A DNA stretch of 64,000 nucleotides from Mycobacterium stomatepiae (lineage in GTDB: Bacteria > Actinomycetota > Actinomycetes > Mycobacteriales > Mycobacteriaceae): assembly GCF_010731715.1 (NCBI RefSeq), contig NZ_AP022587.1, forward strand, positions 4,960,001 through 5,024,000, in the 5' to 3' direction. Under the pieces are notes generated by a model. That model did not search any database. It worked only from the letters and a program-made list of their open reading frames with translations, and was not told the origin of the DNA. Position 1 is the stretch's first letter. Each line of letters starts with the position of its first letter. A program made the position numbers and the translations under genes. Shown piece after piece: positions 27,359-36,218 of this stretch.

Positions 27359-29023
27359 CTAGCTGACCCGTCCTCGTTCGGTCCGGTAGCGACGGACCAG
27401 GGCATCGGTCGAGCTGTCCGACTGCGGCGCGGGGGAGCTGTCGCTGGTGAGCACCGGAAGCAGCGCCTTGGCCTGCGTCTTGCCCAGCTCGACGCCCCAC
27501 TGATCGAACGAGTCGATTCCCCACACCACGCCCTCGGTGAACACCTGATGCTCGTAGAGCGCGATCAGCTGTCCCACCACCGACGGCGTAAGCCGTTCGG
27601 CCAGAATCGAAGTCGACGGCCGGTTGCCCGGCATCACCTTGTGCGGCACCACCTCGGCGGGAGTGCCCTCGGCGGCGATTTCCTCGGCGGTCTTGCCGAA
27701 CGCCAGCACCTGAGTCTGCGCGAAAAAGTTGCTCATCAACAGGTCGTGCATGCTGCCGGTGCCGTCGGCGGTGGGCAGGTCGTCGGTGGGCTGGCTGAAG
27801 CCGAGGAAGTCGGCGGGCACGATGCGGGTGCCCTGGTGCAGCAGTTGGTAGAAGGCGTGCTGGCCGTTGGTTCCCGGCTCGCCCCAGAAGATTTCGCCGG
27901 TGTCGGTGGTGACCGGCGTGCCGTCGGCGCGGGTGGACTTGCCGTTGGATTCCATCGTGAGCTGCTGTAGGTACGCCGCGAAGCGGGCCAGGTCGTTGGA
28001 GTAGGGCAGCACCGCACGCGCCTGCGCGTCGAAGAAGTTGGAGTACCACAGCCCGATCAGGCCGAGCAGCGCCGGCGCGTTGGACTCCAGCGGGGCGGTC
28101 TTGAAGTGCTCGTCGACGATGTGGAATCCGGACAGGAAGTCGGCGAAGGCCTCGCGGCCGATCACGGCCATCACCGACAGCCCGATCGCCGAGTCGACCG
28201 AGTAGCGACCGCCGACCCAGTCCCAGAAACCGAACATGTTGTCGGTGTTGATGCCGAATTCGTCGACCAGGCGCTTGTTGGTCGAGACTGCCACGAAGTG
28301 CTTCGACACCGCGGCGTCGCCGAGCGTGTCGGTGAGCCAGCGGCGTGCGGCCGTCGCGTTGGTCAGTGTTTCCAGCGTCGAGAACGTCTTCGATGCGACG
28401 ATGAAAAGCGTTGTGGCAGGCTCTAAGTCGGCGAGGGTAGCGACCAGATCGGCCGGGTCGACGTTGGACACGAAGCGGGCGGAGATTCCCGCATCGGCGT
28501 AGTGGCGCAGCGCCTGGTAGACCATCACCGGCCCCAGGTCCGAACCGCCGATGCCGATGTTGACGACCGTCCTGATCCGTTCCCCGGTGGCCCCGGTCCA
28601 TTCGCCGGTGCGCAGGCGATCGGTGAAATCACCCATCGCGTCCAGCACGCTGTGGACGTCCTCGACGATGTTTTGACCGTCGACAACCAGCTTGGCATCC
28701 CGGGGCAGCCGCAGCGCGGTGTGCAGGACCGCGCGATCCTCCGAGGTGTTGATGTGCACGCCGGAGAACATCTGATCCCGGCGCTCTTCGAGATTGGCCG
28801 CCCGGGCCAGGTCAATCAGCAAGCCCAAGGTCTCGCGGGTGACGCGGTGCTTGCTGTAGTCGATGTACAGGTCGCCGACCGTCACCGTCAGCTCGCGACC
28901 GCGATCGGGGTCGTCGTCGAAGAACTTGCGGAGGTGGGTTTCGCCGATTTGCTCGTGATGCCTACGCAGGGCGTCCCACGCCGGAGTGGCGGTGATGTCG
29001 GGGATGGTGAGCACGGAGGTCAT
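27359..29023 (-). CDS. pgi: Glucose-6-phosphate isomerase
   Basis: 554 residues, as in Rv0946c. Interconverts glucose 6-phosphate and fructose 6-phosphate in glycolysis/gluconeogenesis. Seen in the sequence: [16 protein letters not shown] (substrate phosphate loop), [13 protein letters not shown], the PGI signature [35 protein letters not shown], and the C-terminal [15 protein letters not shown] with the active-site Lys. Single gene on the minus strand, downstream of chorismate mutase with a 109-bp gap. A short in-frame extension follows its stop codon. Confidence 0.97.
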   Translation of the reverse strand: MTSVLTIPDITATPAWDALRRHHEQIGETHLRKFFDDDPDRGRELTVTVGDLYIDYSKHRVTRETLGLLIDLARAANLEERRDQMFSGVHINTSEDRAVLHTALRLPRDAKLVVDGQNIVEDVHSVLDAMGDFTDRLRTGEWTGATGERIRTVVNIGIGGSDLGPVMVYQALRHYADAGISARFVSNVDPADLVATLADLEPATTLFIVASKTFSTLETLTNATAARRWLTDTLGDAAVSKHFVAVSTNKRLVDEFGINTDNMFGFWDWVGGRYSVDSAIGLSVMAVIGREAFADFLSGFHIVDEHFKTAPLESNAPALLGLIGLWYSNFFDAQARAVLPYSNDLARFAAYLQQLTMESNGKSTRADGTPVTTDTGEIFWGEPGTNGQHAFYQLLHQGTRIVPADFLGFSQPTDDLPTADGTGSMHDLLMSNFFAQTQVLAFGKTAEEIAAEGTPAEVVPHKVMPGNRPSTSILAERLTPSVVGQLIALYEHQVFTEGVVWGIDSFDQWGVELGKTQAKALLPVLTSDSSPAPQSDSSTDALVRRYRTERGRVS

Positions 29024-29111
29024 GGTTCGACCCTAGTGCCGACTCACGGGCCACAGCCACCGCTAGCGGGCAGCGCAATCCGCCATAGGAATACAGAAAT
29101 TGGCGGTACAG

Positions 29112-29131
29112 AATCCTCGAAATTGAGGATT
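29112..29131 (-). terminator. Small hairpin just after the chorismate mutase gene
   Basis: AATCCTC (29112-29118) pairs perfectly with GAGGATT (29125-29131) around GAAATT, one base after the gene stop at 29133. The stem is short and has no strong U tract, so efficiency is doubtful. Confidence 0.4.
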
Positions 29132-29132
29132 G

Positions 29133-29405
29133 TCAGTGGCCGAGCCGGCCCCGGCCCAAGCGCAGCAGCAGCATCGCGAGGTCCTTACCCTCCGGACCGA
29201 GCGCACTGTAACGCTGGATGACCTTCATTTCGCGGCTATGAACCAGTCGAGTACCACCGGATGCCATCCGGGCCCGGCCGATCTCGCGAGAAACTTCGGC
29301 ACGCCGCTGGACGGCGGCCAGTATCTCGGCATCGAGCCGGTCGATCTCAAGGCGCAATTCTTCAATGTTCGCCATCTGTTCAATGTCGATCATCTCGACG
29401 CTCAT
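29133..29405 (-). CDS. Chorismate mutase, AroQ-delta class (intracellular)
   Basis: A 90-residue all-helical chorismate mutase. LRLEIDRLDAEILAAVQRRAEVSREIGRARMASGGTRLVHSREMKVIQRY and the C-terminal LLLRLGRGRLGH match the intracellular M. tuberculosis enzyme Rv0948c, whose activity is boosted by complex formation with DAHP synthase through that conserved C terminus. It converts chorismate to prephenate for Phe/Tyr synthesis. The start is taken at ATG 29405; an A-rich leader lies upstream. It is shorter at the N terminus than the 105-residue Rv0948c annotation. Confidence 0.93.
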   Translation of the reverse strand: MSVEMIDIEQMANIEELRLEIDRLDAEILAAVQRRAEVSREIGRARMASGGTRLVHSREMKVIQRYSALGPEGKDLAMLLLRLGRGRLGH

Positions 29406-29753
29406 CCCTACACCCCCGTGTTGTTTTGATGTTGTTCTTTTGGTCTTGTTCACTATTCGGCTGAAAAACGTTTCTCGCTCTGGAAAAAGTTCGAGCCCTG
29501 AATCCGGGAGGCGGACCGCAGGGCTGTAGCAATCACAGCTAGACCGTGGGCACCGCTGGCCGGTATCCACAGTAAAATCGGCGACGCCACTCGAGGATCG
29601 AGAGGCGGCGATGGAGATGCGTATTGTCCATGTAACGAGTGTGCCACACGCTCGGACCCCCCGAAGCAAAACGACAAGTTCGACAACCTCCCCTTGCTGG
29701 GGGCCGTGGCCTGGGACTTTGTCGTCGGTGGGTAGCGGTAAATTTAGGCAGAC
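29406..29753. other. 348-bp divergent intergenic region with A-rich leader for chorismate mutase
   Basis: No convincing gene. On the minus strand, 29453-29418 is a strikingly A/C-rich, G-poor leader (CAAAAGAACAACATCAAAAC) just before the chorismate mutase start, in contrast to the surrounding high GC. Near the uvrD1 start, GGTAAATTTAGG could hold a -10 element giving a very short leader. GTGTGCCACAC at 29639-29649 is a small palindrome of unknown meaning. Confidence 0.45.
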
Positions 29754-32075
29754 ATGACTGCGCACGCAACTGATGACAAGCTCGCCGTCGAGATAAACGA
29801 GCTGCTCGCCGGCCTCAATCCGCAACAGCGCCAAGCCGTGGTACACCAGGGTTCGCCCCTGCTGATCGTGGCGGGCGCCGGCTCCGGAAAGACCGCCGTT
29901 CTCACGCGACGTGTGGCGTATCTCATTGCCGCCCGAGGCGTCGGGGTCGGTCAGATCCTGGCCATCACCTTCACCAACAAAGCCGCCGCTGAGATGCGTG
30001 AACGGGTGGTGCGCCTGGTCGGCAACCGCGCTCGCGCGATGTGGGTGTCCACCTTCCACTCGACCTGCGTGCGCATCCTGCGCAATCAGGCCTCCCTGAT
30101 TAAGGGCCTCAATTCCAACTTCTCGATTTACGATGCCGACGACTCGCGTCGCCTGCTGCAGATGATCGGGCGCGACATGAGCCTGGACATCAAGCGGTAC
30201 TCGCCGAGGCTGCTGTCGGTGGCTATCTCCAACCTCAAGAACGAGCTGATCGATCCTGATCAGGCTGTGTCCAACCTCACGGACGAATCCGATGACTTGG
30301 CTCACACCGTGGCTTCTGTATACGGCGAATACCAACGGCGGCTGCGCGCGGCCAACGCGCTGGACTTCGACGACCTGATCGGCGAGACGGTCGCGGTGTT
30401 GCAGACCTTCCCGCAGATCGCCCAGTACTACCGGCGCCGGTTCCGCCACGTCCTGGTCGACGAATACCAGGACACCAACCACGCCCAGTATGTTCTAGTG
30501 CGCGAATTGGTCGGGCGCGACGACGGCAATTCCTCCGACGATGACGTGCCGCCTGCGGAGTTATGTGTAGTCGGCGACGCCGATCAGTCGATCTACGCGT
30601 TCCGGGGTGCCACCATTCGTAATATCGAGGAGTTTGAACGCGACTACCCCGACGCCACCACCATTCTGCTGGAGCAGAATTACCGCTCTACGCAGAACAT
30701 TCTTTCGGCGGCCAATTCGGTGATCGCGCGCAACTCCGGGCGCCGGGAGAAGCGGCTATGGACCGACGCCGGTGAAGGGGAGTTGATCGTCGGCTATGTC
30801 GCCGACAATGAGCACGACGAGGCCAGGTTCGTCGCCCAAGAAATTGACGCGCTCGCCGAGCAGGGCGAAATTACCTATAACGATGTAGCGGTCTTCTATC
30901 GCACCAACAATTCGTCGCGGTCGTTGGAAGAGGTGTTCATCCGCGCCGGCATCCCCTACAAGGTCGTCGGGGGAGTGCGGTTCTACGAGCGCAAGGAAAT
31001 CCGCGACATCGTCGCCTATTTGCGGGTGCTGGACAACCCCGGTGACGCGGTCAGCATGCGGCGCATTCTCAACACCCCGCGCCGGGGCATCGGCGACCGC
31101 GCCGAGGCGTGTGTGGCGGTCTATGCCGAGAACACCGGCGCCAGCTTCGCCGACGCGTTGGTGGCCGCCGCCGAAGGCAAAGTCCCGATGCTCAATTCTC
31201 GTGCGGAGAAGGCGATTTCAGGATTTGTCGAGCTGCTCGACGAGCTGCGGGGCCACCTCGACGACGACCTCGGCGATCTGGTCGAGGCGGTGCTGGAGCG
31301 CACCGGATACCGCCGGGAGCTGGAGTCCTCGACCGATCCGCAGGAGTTGGCCCGGCTGGACAACCTCAACGAACTCGTCAGCGTCGCACACGAATTCAGC
31401 ATCGATGCGGCCTTGGATGCCGGGGAAGCCCCGGAGGACGAAGACGTGCCCGAAACCGGGGTGCTGGCTTCGTTTTTGGAGCGGGTGTCGCTGGTTGCCG
31501 ATACCGACGAGATTCCCGAGCACGCCGCCGGCCTGGTGACGCTGATGACGTTGCACACCGCCAAGGGTCTGGAGTTTCCGGTGGTGTTTGTCACCGGCTG
31601 GGAGGACGGGATGTTCCCGCACATGCGGGCGCTCGACGATCCGATGGAGCTCTCGGAGGAGCGCCGGCTGGCCTACGTGGGCATCACCCGCGCGCGGCAA
31701 CGTCTGTACGTGAGCCGGGCCATCGTCCGCTCCTCCTGGGGGCAGCCGATGCTCAACCCGGAATCGCGTTTCCTGCAAGAGATTCCGCAAGAGCTGATGG
31801 ACTGGAGGCGCACCGCGCCGGCTCCTTCGTACAGCGCGCCGGTCAGCGGCGCCGGAAGGTTCGGGACGCCGCGCGCCGCGCCGGCGCGCTCCGCGGCAAG
31901 CAAGCGTCCCCTGCTGGTGTTGGCTCCTGGCGATCGCGTGACGCACGACAAGTACGGGCTGGGCCGCGTCGAGGAGGTCTCCGGCGTCGGTGAATCGGCG
32001 ATGTCGCTAATCGACTTCGGCAGCGCAGGGCGGGTCAAGCTGATGCACAACCACGCCCCGGTCAGCAAGCTCTGA
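29754..32075 (+). CDS. uvrD1: ATP-dependent DNA helicase UvrD1
   Basis: A 773-residue superfamily 1A helicase. Motif Ia/I region LNPQQRQAVVHQGSPLLIVAGAGSGKTAVLTRR, motif II VDEYQDTNHAQY, motif III GDADQSIYAFRGA, motif IV QNYRS, motif V TLMTLHTAKGLEFPVVFVTGWEDGMFPH and motif VI RLAYVGITRARQRLYV are all present. The C-terminal region ends in the Tudor-like DRVTHDKYGLGRVEEVSG, which in bacterial UvrD/PcrA binds RNA polymerase. It acts in nucleotide-excision repair, and in mycobacteria is stimulated by Ku, making its proximity to a broken mku notable. Rv0949 is 771 residues. Confidence 0.97.
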   Translation: MTAHATDDKLAVEINELLAGLNPQQRQAVVHQGSPLLIVAGAGSGKTAVLTRRVAYLIAARGVGVGQILAITFTNKAAAEMRERVVRLVGNRARAMWVSTFHSTCVRILRNQASLIKGLNSNFSIYDADDSRRLLQMIGRDMSLDIKRYSPRLLSVAISNLKNELIDPDQAVSNLTDESDDLAHTVASVYGEYQRRLRAANALDFDDLIGETVAVLQTFPQIAQYYRRRFRHVLVDEYQDTNHAQYVLVRELVGRDDGNSSDDDVPPAELCVVGDADQSIYAFRGATIRNIEEFERDYPDATTILLEQNYRSTQNILSAANSVIARNSGRREKRLWTDAGEGELIVGYVADNEHDEARFVAQEIDALAEQGEITYNDVAVFYRTNNSSRSLEEVFIRAGIPYKVVGGVRFYERKEIRDIVAYLRVLDNPGDAVSMRRILNTPRRGIGDRAEACVAVYAENTGASFADALVAAAEGKVPMLNSRAEKAISGFVELLDELRGHLDDDLGDLVEAVLERTGYRRELESSTDPQELARLDNLNELVSVAHEFSIDAALDAGEAPEDEDVPETGVLASFLERVSLVADTDEIPEHAAGLVTLMTLHTAKGLEFPVVFVTGWEDGMFPHMRALDDPMELSEERRLAYVGITRARQRLYVSRAIVRSSWGQPMLNPESRFLQEIPQELMDWRRTAPAPSYSAPVSGAGRFGTPRAAPARSAASKRPLLVLAPGDRVTHDKYGLGRVEEVSGVGESAMSLIDFGSAGRVKLMHNHAPVSKL

Positions 32076-32102
32076 GTTGGCGAGCCGTTCGGCGCAAGGG
32101 AG

Positions 32103-32669
32103 TTACTCCTGCAGCCAGCGTTTGGTCCGCGGGTGCATCGCCAACACCGCGCTGGCGATCGGCAGCAGCGGGAAGGCGTGCACGATCCACGCGACCCGCG
32201 CGCCCGCGATGAAAACACCGCCATAGGTCAGCACCGCGACCACCGCGCCCGCCGTGATCAGGTAGCGGCCCAGCGGGCGACGCTGCAGCAGCAGGATCAC
32301 GCCTGCGACGGTGGTGGTCGCAAAGACCAGGGCGAGGAACGCGATCGCGATGCAGAACAGGCGGTCGGTCCGCCACCAGCCGGTGATCAAGTCCGTGGCC
32401 ACCACCGAGGTGGCCCATCCGCTGATGATGCTGACCGCCGCCGCGGCGAGGACGGTCCGGGGAGTCGGGTCAGCGGGCGGTCGGTCCGGCGGCGGCGCGC
32501 TGCGCGCGGCTGCGCGAGTGGCGCCCTGACCCGGTGAGGCCTGCAGCGGCAAGTGCGTCGTCGGGGTTTCCGGGATCGAGGGCATCGGCCCGCTCGGGGC
32601 ACGCCGGATGATCCGTGTTCGAGATTCGGGAGGCGGCTCGGAAGGCTCGGGGTCGTTCGGCGCGGTCAC
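32103..32669 (-). CDS. Small membrane protein with disordered Pro-rich N terminus
   Basis: 188 residues. The first about 80 are Pro/Ser/Arg-rich and disordered. Four hydrophobic segments follow (TVLAAAAVSIISGWATSVV, LFCIAIAFLALVFATTTVAGVILLL, YLITAGAVVAVLTYGGVFI, WIVHAFPLLPIASAVLAM) and a short basic tail. GTG 32669 begins one base after the M23 peptidase stop, indicating translational coupling; an upstream start at 32738 would overlap that gene by 68 bp. Function unknown; coupling suggests a partner of the cell-wall peptidase. Confidence 0.72.
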   Translation of the reverse strand: MTAPNDPEPSEPPPESRTRIIRRAPSGPMPSIPETPTTHLPLQASPGQGATRAAARSAPPPDRPPADPTPRTVLAAAAVSIISGWATSVVATDLITGWWRTDRLFCIAIAFLALVFATTTVAGVILLLQRRPLGRYLITAGAVVAVLTYGGVFIAGARVAWIVHAFPLLPIASAVLAMHPRTKRWLQE

Positions 32670-32670
32670 C

Positions 32671-33780
32671 TCAACCAGCGTAATTGCCGACGAAAATTCC
32701 TCGCTTGGCCAGCCACGGCACCGGGTCGATTCGTTCATTGCCGCCTTGGAGCACCTCGAAGTGCAGGTGCGGACCGGTGGAATTGCCCCGGTTGCCCATG
32801 GTGGCGATCTGGTCGCCGGCCATCACACGCTGGCCGACGCTGACCAACGCGGTGTTGATGTGGCCGTACAGGGTGACGGTGCCATCGGCGTGGAGCAACT
32901 TCACCCACATTCCGTAACCGGCCGTCGGGCCGGCGTCGATCACGACGCCGTCGGACACCGCGACGATCGGCGTGCCGATCGCGTTGGCGAGGTCGATGCC
33001 GGCGTGCAGCACGCCCCACCGGTAACCGAAGTTCGACGTGAAGATCCCGTGAGTGGGCATGACGTACAGCGGCTGCTGCAGGCGCGCCTCGCGTTGCGCG
33101 CGGTCGTTGGCGAAGGCGACGCCCTTGGCGAACTCCTGGTTGTGCAGGGCGCTCGCCGCGGGTTCGACCGCGATCACCTGCGCGCCGCGGGTGGAGTTGC
33201 CGCTCGACCCGCCGGTCAGTGCCGACGCGTTGGCGGTCAGCACCGTCTCGGCCTTCGTGACTTCGGTTTGGCTGGTCGCGGTGTGCGCCGCCGCGGCCGC
33301 CGCGCCGGCAGCCATCGAGGCGATCAGCACCCGGCCCTTGGCCGCGCTGGTCGGCTGCTTGCGGTGCTGCCCGCCGCGGCGGGCAATGCTGATCACGTCC
33401 GCGTCGTACGAACTGGGTTCGGCGCCGAGCTTGAGGGCGAGCTGAGGCAGTGCTTCGTTGGAGGCCATGGGGGTGGGGGCCGCCAGCAGCATCGGCGCCA
33501 GATCGTCGACCGCATCGAGGTCGTCGAGCTCGGGTGCGAGCAATACCCGCGCTTCGTAATCGAATGTGGAGTCGTTGCTCAGGTCCAGATCGTCGAGCTC
33601 GACCGAATCCGCGAAGTCCAAATCGTCGAAGTCGAAGCCGTCCAGCGGAAGGATCTCGGTGACTTCGTTGAGGTGCGATTGCGCCCAGCTTTCGCGGTGG
33701 TGGCGGCCCGCTCCTGACAACGCAGGAGATCGCGCAAGACGGTGTTGGGACAAGCTGGAATGTCCTCGTATCGTGACCAT
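32671..33780 (-). CDS. M23-family metallopeptidase, probable peptidoglycan hydrolase (Rv0950c-like)
   Basis: 369 residues. Residues 40-140 are acidic and low-complexity ([21 protein letters not shown]). A basic stretch and a hydrophobic Ala-rich segment ([18 protein letters not shown], about 150-170) follow and probably anchor or export the protein. The C-terminal LytM/M23 domain has [19 protein letters not shown] (zinc ligands His and Asp) and [12 protein letters not shown] (HLH). It would cleave peptidoglycan cross-bridges outside the membrane. ATG 33780 gives no good ribosome site, so a leaderless or later start is possible. It sits divergently from sucC. Confidence 0.87.
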   Translation of the reverse strand: MVTIRGHSSLSQHRLARSPALSGAGRHHRESWAQSHLNEVTEILPLDGFDFDDLDFADSVELDDLDLSNDSTFDYEARVLLAPELDDLDAVDDLAPMLLAAPTPMASNEALPQLALKLGAEPSSYDADVISIARRGGQHRKQPTSAAKGRVLIASMAAGAAAAAAHTATSQTEVTKAETVLTANASALTGGSSGNSTRGAQVIAVEPAASALHNQEFAKGVAFANDRAQREARLQQPLYVMPTHGIFTSNFGYRWGVLHAGIDLANAIGTPIVAVSDGVVIDAGPTAGYGMWVKLLHADGTVTLYGHINTALVSVGQRVMAGDQIATMGNRGNSTGPHLHFEVLQGGNERIDPVPWLAKRGIFVGNYAG

Positions 33781-34017
33781 AACGTTATCTGGACTTAAGG
33801 ACGGTATCCGTTTGGTGATCCAACTGGCAACCTCGGGGCCGGATTGTGAACTGGATCACGTTTAGCTTCTGCAGGCGTGTCGTGACGTGTGCCACATGGG
33901 TGGATGCGGCGGTAGCGGCCATTTGGAGTGTGGATACAGTTCCACCGTGCGAGTTGCCGATTCCGGCACCGCCGAGCTGTAGGCCTTGCAAATAACTCGA
34001 GCGAAGACAGTGAGTTC

Positions 34018-35181
34018 ATGGACCTTTTCGAGTATCAAGCGAAAGAACTGTTCGTTAAGCACAACGTACCTACTACGCCCGGTCGTGTAACCGACACCGC
34101 CGAGGGCGCGAAGGAAATCGCGACCGAGGTGGGCGCGCCGGTGATGGTCAAGGCGCAGGTCAAGGTCGGCGGCCGAGGCAAAGCCGGCGGCGTGAAATTC
34201 GCCGCGACACCCGACGACGCCTTCGAGCACGCCAAGAACATCCTCGGCCTGGACATCAAGGGCCACATCGTGAAGAAGCTGTTGGTCGCCGAGGCCAGCG
34301 ACATCGCCGAGGAGTACTACATCTCGTTCCTGCTCGACCGCGCCAACCGCACCTACCTGGCGATGTGCTCGGTCGAGGGCGGCATGGAGATCGAAGAGGT
34401 GGCCGCCACCAAGCCCGATCGGCTGGCGAAGGTGCCCGTCGACGCCGTCAAGGGTGTCGACCTGGCCACCGCGCGGTCCATCGCCGAGCAGGGCCACCTG
34501 CCGGCCGAGGTGCTGGACGCGGCGGCGATCACGATCCAGAAGCTCTGGGAGGTCTTCGTCGGCGAGGACGCCACCCTGGTTGAGGTCAACCCGCTGGTGC
34601 GCACTCCCGACGACAAGATCCTGGCGCTGGACGGCAAGGTCACCCTGGACGCCAACGCCGACTTCCGTCAGCCCGGCCACGCCGAGTTCGAGGACCGCGA
34701 CGCGACCGACCCACTGGAGCTCAAGGCCAAGGAGCACGACCTCAACTACGTCAAGCTCGATGGCGCCGTCGGCATCATCGGTAACGGCGCGGGTCTGGTG
34801 ATGTCGACGCTCGACGTCGTCGCCTACGCCGGTGAGAAGCACGGCGGGGTCAAGCCGGCCAACTTCCTCGACATCGGCGGTGGCGCCTCGGCCGAGGTGA
34901 TGGCCGCGGGCCTCGACGTCATCCTGAACGACAAGCAGGTCAAGAGCGTGTTCGTGAACGTGTTCGGTGGCATTACGTCTTGCGACGCCGTCGCGAACGG
35001 CATCGTGACCGCCTTGAACATGCTCGGCGACGAGGCCAACAAGCCGCTGGTGGTCCGGCTCGACGGCAACAACGTCGACGAAGGCCGCAAGATCCTCGCC
35101 GACGCCAACCACCCGCTGGTGATCGAGGCCGAGACCATGGATGCGGGCGCCGACAAAGCCGCCGAGCTGGCGAACAAGTAA
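34018..35181 (+). CDS. sucC: Succinyl-CoA synthetase (ADP-forming) beta subunit
   Basis: A 387-residue ATP-grasp protein identical in length to Rv0951. [38 protein letters not shown] (nucleotide lysines), [19 protein letters not shown] and [14 protein letters not shown] with [12 protein letters not shown] are the family signatures. With SucD it converts succinyl-CoA to succinate with ATP formation in the TCA cycle. ATG 34018 is chosen; the frame is open upstream but family members begin here. sucD follows after 13 bp. Confidence 0.97.
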   Translation: MDLFEYQAKELFVKHNVPTTPGRVTDTAEGAKEIATEVGAPVMVKAQVKVGGRGKAGGVKFAATPDDAFEHAKNILGLDIKGHIVKKLLVAEASDIAEEYYISFLLDRANRTYLAMCSVEGGMEIEEVAATKPDRLAKVPVDAVKGVDLATARSIAEQGHLPAEVLDAAAITIQKLWEVFVGEDATLVEVNPLVRTPDDKILALDGKVTLDANADFRQPGHAEFEDRDATDPLELKAKEHDLNYVKLDGAVGIIGNGAGLVMSTLDVVAYAGEKHGGVKPANFLDIGGGASAEVMAAGLDVILNDKQVKSVFVNVFGGITSCDAVANGIVTALNMLGDEANKPLVVRLDGNNVDEGRKILADANHPLVIEAETMDAGADKAAELANK

Positions 35182-35194
35182 GGGAGTCAAGAAA

Positions 35195-36097
35195 ATGTCT
35201 ATCTTCCTGAACAAGGACTCCAAGATCATCGTGCAGGGCATCACCGGCGGTGAGGGCACCAAGCACACCGCGCTGATGCTCAAGGCCGGCACCCAGGTAG
35301 TAGGTGGGGTGAACGCCAAGAAGGCGGGCACCACCGTGTCGCACGTCGACCCGAAAGGCAAGGACGTCGAACTGCCGGTGTTCGGCAGCGTCGCCGAGGC
35401 GATGAAGGAGACCGGTGCCAACGTGTCGGTCGTCTTCGTGCCACCGAAGTTCGCCAAGGACGCCATCATCGAGGCCATCGACGCCGAGATCCCCCTGCTG
35501 GTGGTCATCACCGAGGGAATTCCGGTGCAGGACAGCGCATATGCGTGGGCCTACAACGTCGACAAAGGCCAGAAGACGCGGATCATCGGGCCGAACTGTC
35601 CCGGCATCATCACCCCGGGCGAGGCGCTGGCCGGCATCACGCCGGCCAACATCAGCGGCCCCGGCCCCGTCGGGCTGGTGTCCAAGTCGGGCACGCTGAC
35701 TTACCAGATGATGTACGAGCTGCGCGATTTCGGCTTCTCCACCTCGATCGGCATCGGTGGTGACCCGGTGATCGGCACCACCCACATCGACGCCATCGAG
35801 GCGTTCGAGAAGGACCCCGACACCAAGGTCATTGTGATGATCGGTGAGATCGGCGGTGACGCCGAGGAGCGGGCGGCCGACTACATCAAGGCGAACGTGT
35901 CCAAGCCGGTCGTCGGCTACGTCGCGGGATTCACTGCGCCGGAAGGCAAGACGATGGGCCACGCGGGCGCGATCGTGTCCGGATCGTCGGGCACCGCGGC
36001 CGCGAAGAAGGAAGCCCTGGAGGCCGCCGGAGTCAAGGTCGGCAAGACGCCGTCGGAGACCGCGGCGCTGGCCCGGGAGATCCTGAAGAGCCTGTAG
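35195..36097 (+). CDS. sucD: Succinyl-CoA synthetase alpha subunit
   Basis: 300 residues. [28 protein letters not shown] (CoA-binding Rossmann), [51 protein letters not shown] and the catalytic His in [23 protein letters not shown] are present. The phosphohistidine relays phosphate between the alpha and beta subunits. The start at ATG 35195 follows GGGAG. It is co-transcribed with sucC and ends at a strong hairpin. Confidence 0.97.
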   Translation: MSIFLNKDSKIIVQGITGGEGTKHTALMLKAGTQVVGGVNAKKAGTTVSHVDPKGKDVELPVFGSVAEAMKETGANVSVVFVPPKFAKDAIIEAIDAEIPLLVVITEGIPVQDSAYAWAYNVDKGQKTRIIGPNCPGIITPGEALAGITPANISGPGPVGLVSKSGTLTYQMMYELRDFGFSTSIGIGGDPVIGTTHIDAIEAFEKDPDTKVIVMIGEIGGDAEERAADYIKANVSKPVVGYVAGFTAPEGKTMGHAGAIVSGSSGTAAAKKEALEAAGVKVGKTPSETAALAREILKSL

Positions 36098-36109
36098 TTC
36101 GTTACCGAG

Positions 36110-36166
36110 ACCGCGGCCAGTCGCGATTCCACCGAAGAATCCGCGAGCTGGCCGCGGTTTCGTTTT
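36110..36166 (+). terminator. Intrinsic terminator after sucCD
   Basis: ACCGCGGCCAG (from 36110) pairs with CTGGCCGCGGT (36148-36158), with additional pairing of the inner CGCGATTC and GAATCCGCG segments, then TTCGTTTT. It begins 12 bp after the sucD stop. This is one of the clearest stem-plus-T-run structures in the window. Confidence 0.85.
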
Positions 36167-36218
36167 GGGTCCGGCGATCGGTTAGCCTGACGAACTAACT
36201 GTTGCCAGGAGGTTTGTC

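Noticed and set aside
26274..28601. Leftward open frame of 775 codons
   Set aside because: It is a shifted-frame shadow of pgi and antisense to the SDR; no family features.
29639..29649. GTGTGCCACAC as a Crp-type site
   Set aside because: It lacks the spacing of the mycobacterial Crp consensus (TGTGA-N6-TCACA).
29453..29686. 77-codon leftward open frame in the chorismate mutase-uvrD1 gap
   Set aside because: No ribosome site, mixed composition and no recognised similarity; it more likely reflects chance in the control region.
33779..33788. ATAACGTTAT palindrome at the M23 peptidase start
   Set aside because: Only ten bases and overlapping the start codon; too short to call an operator without conservation data.
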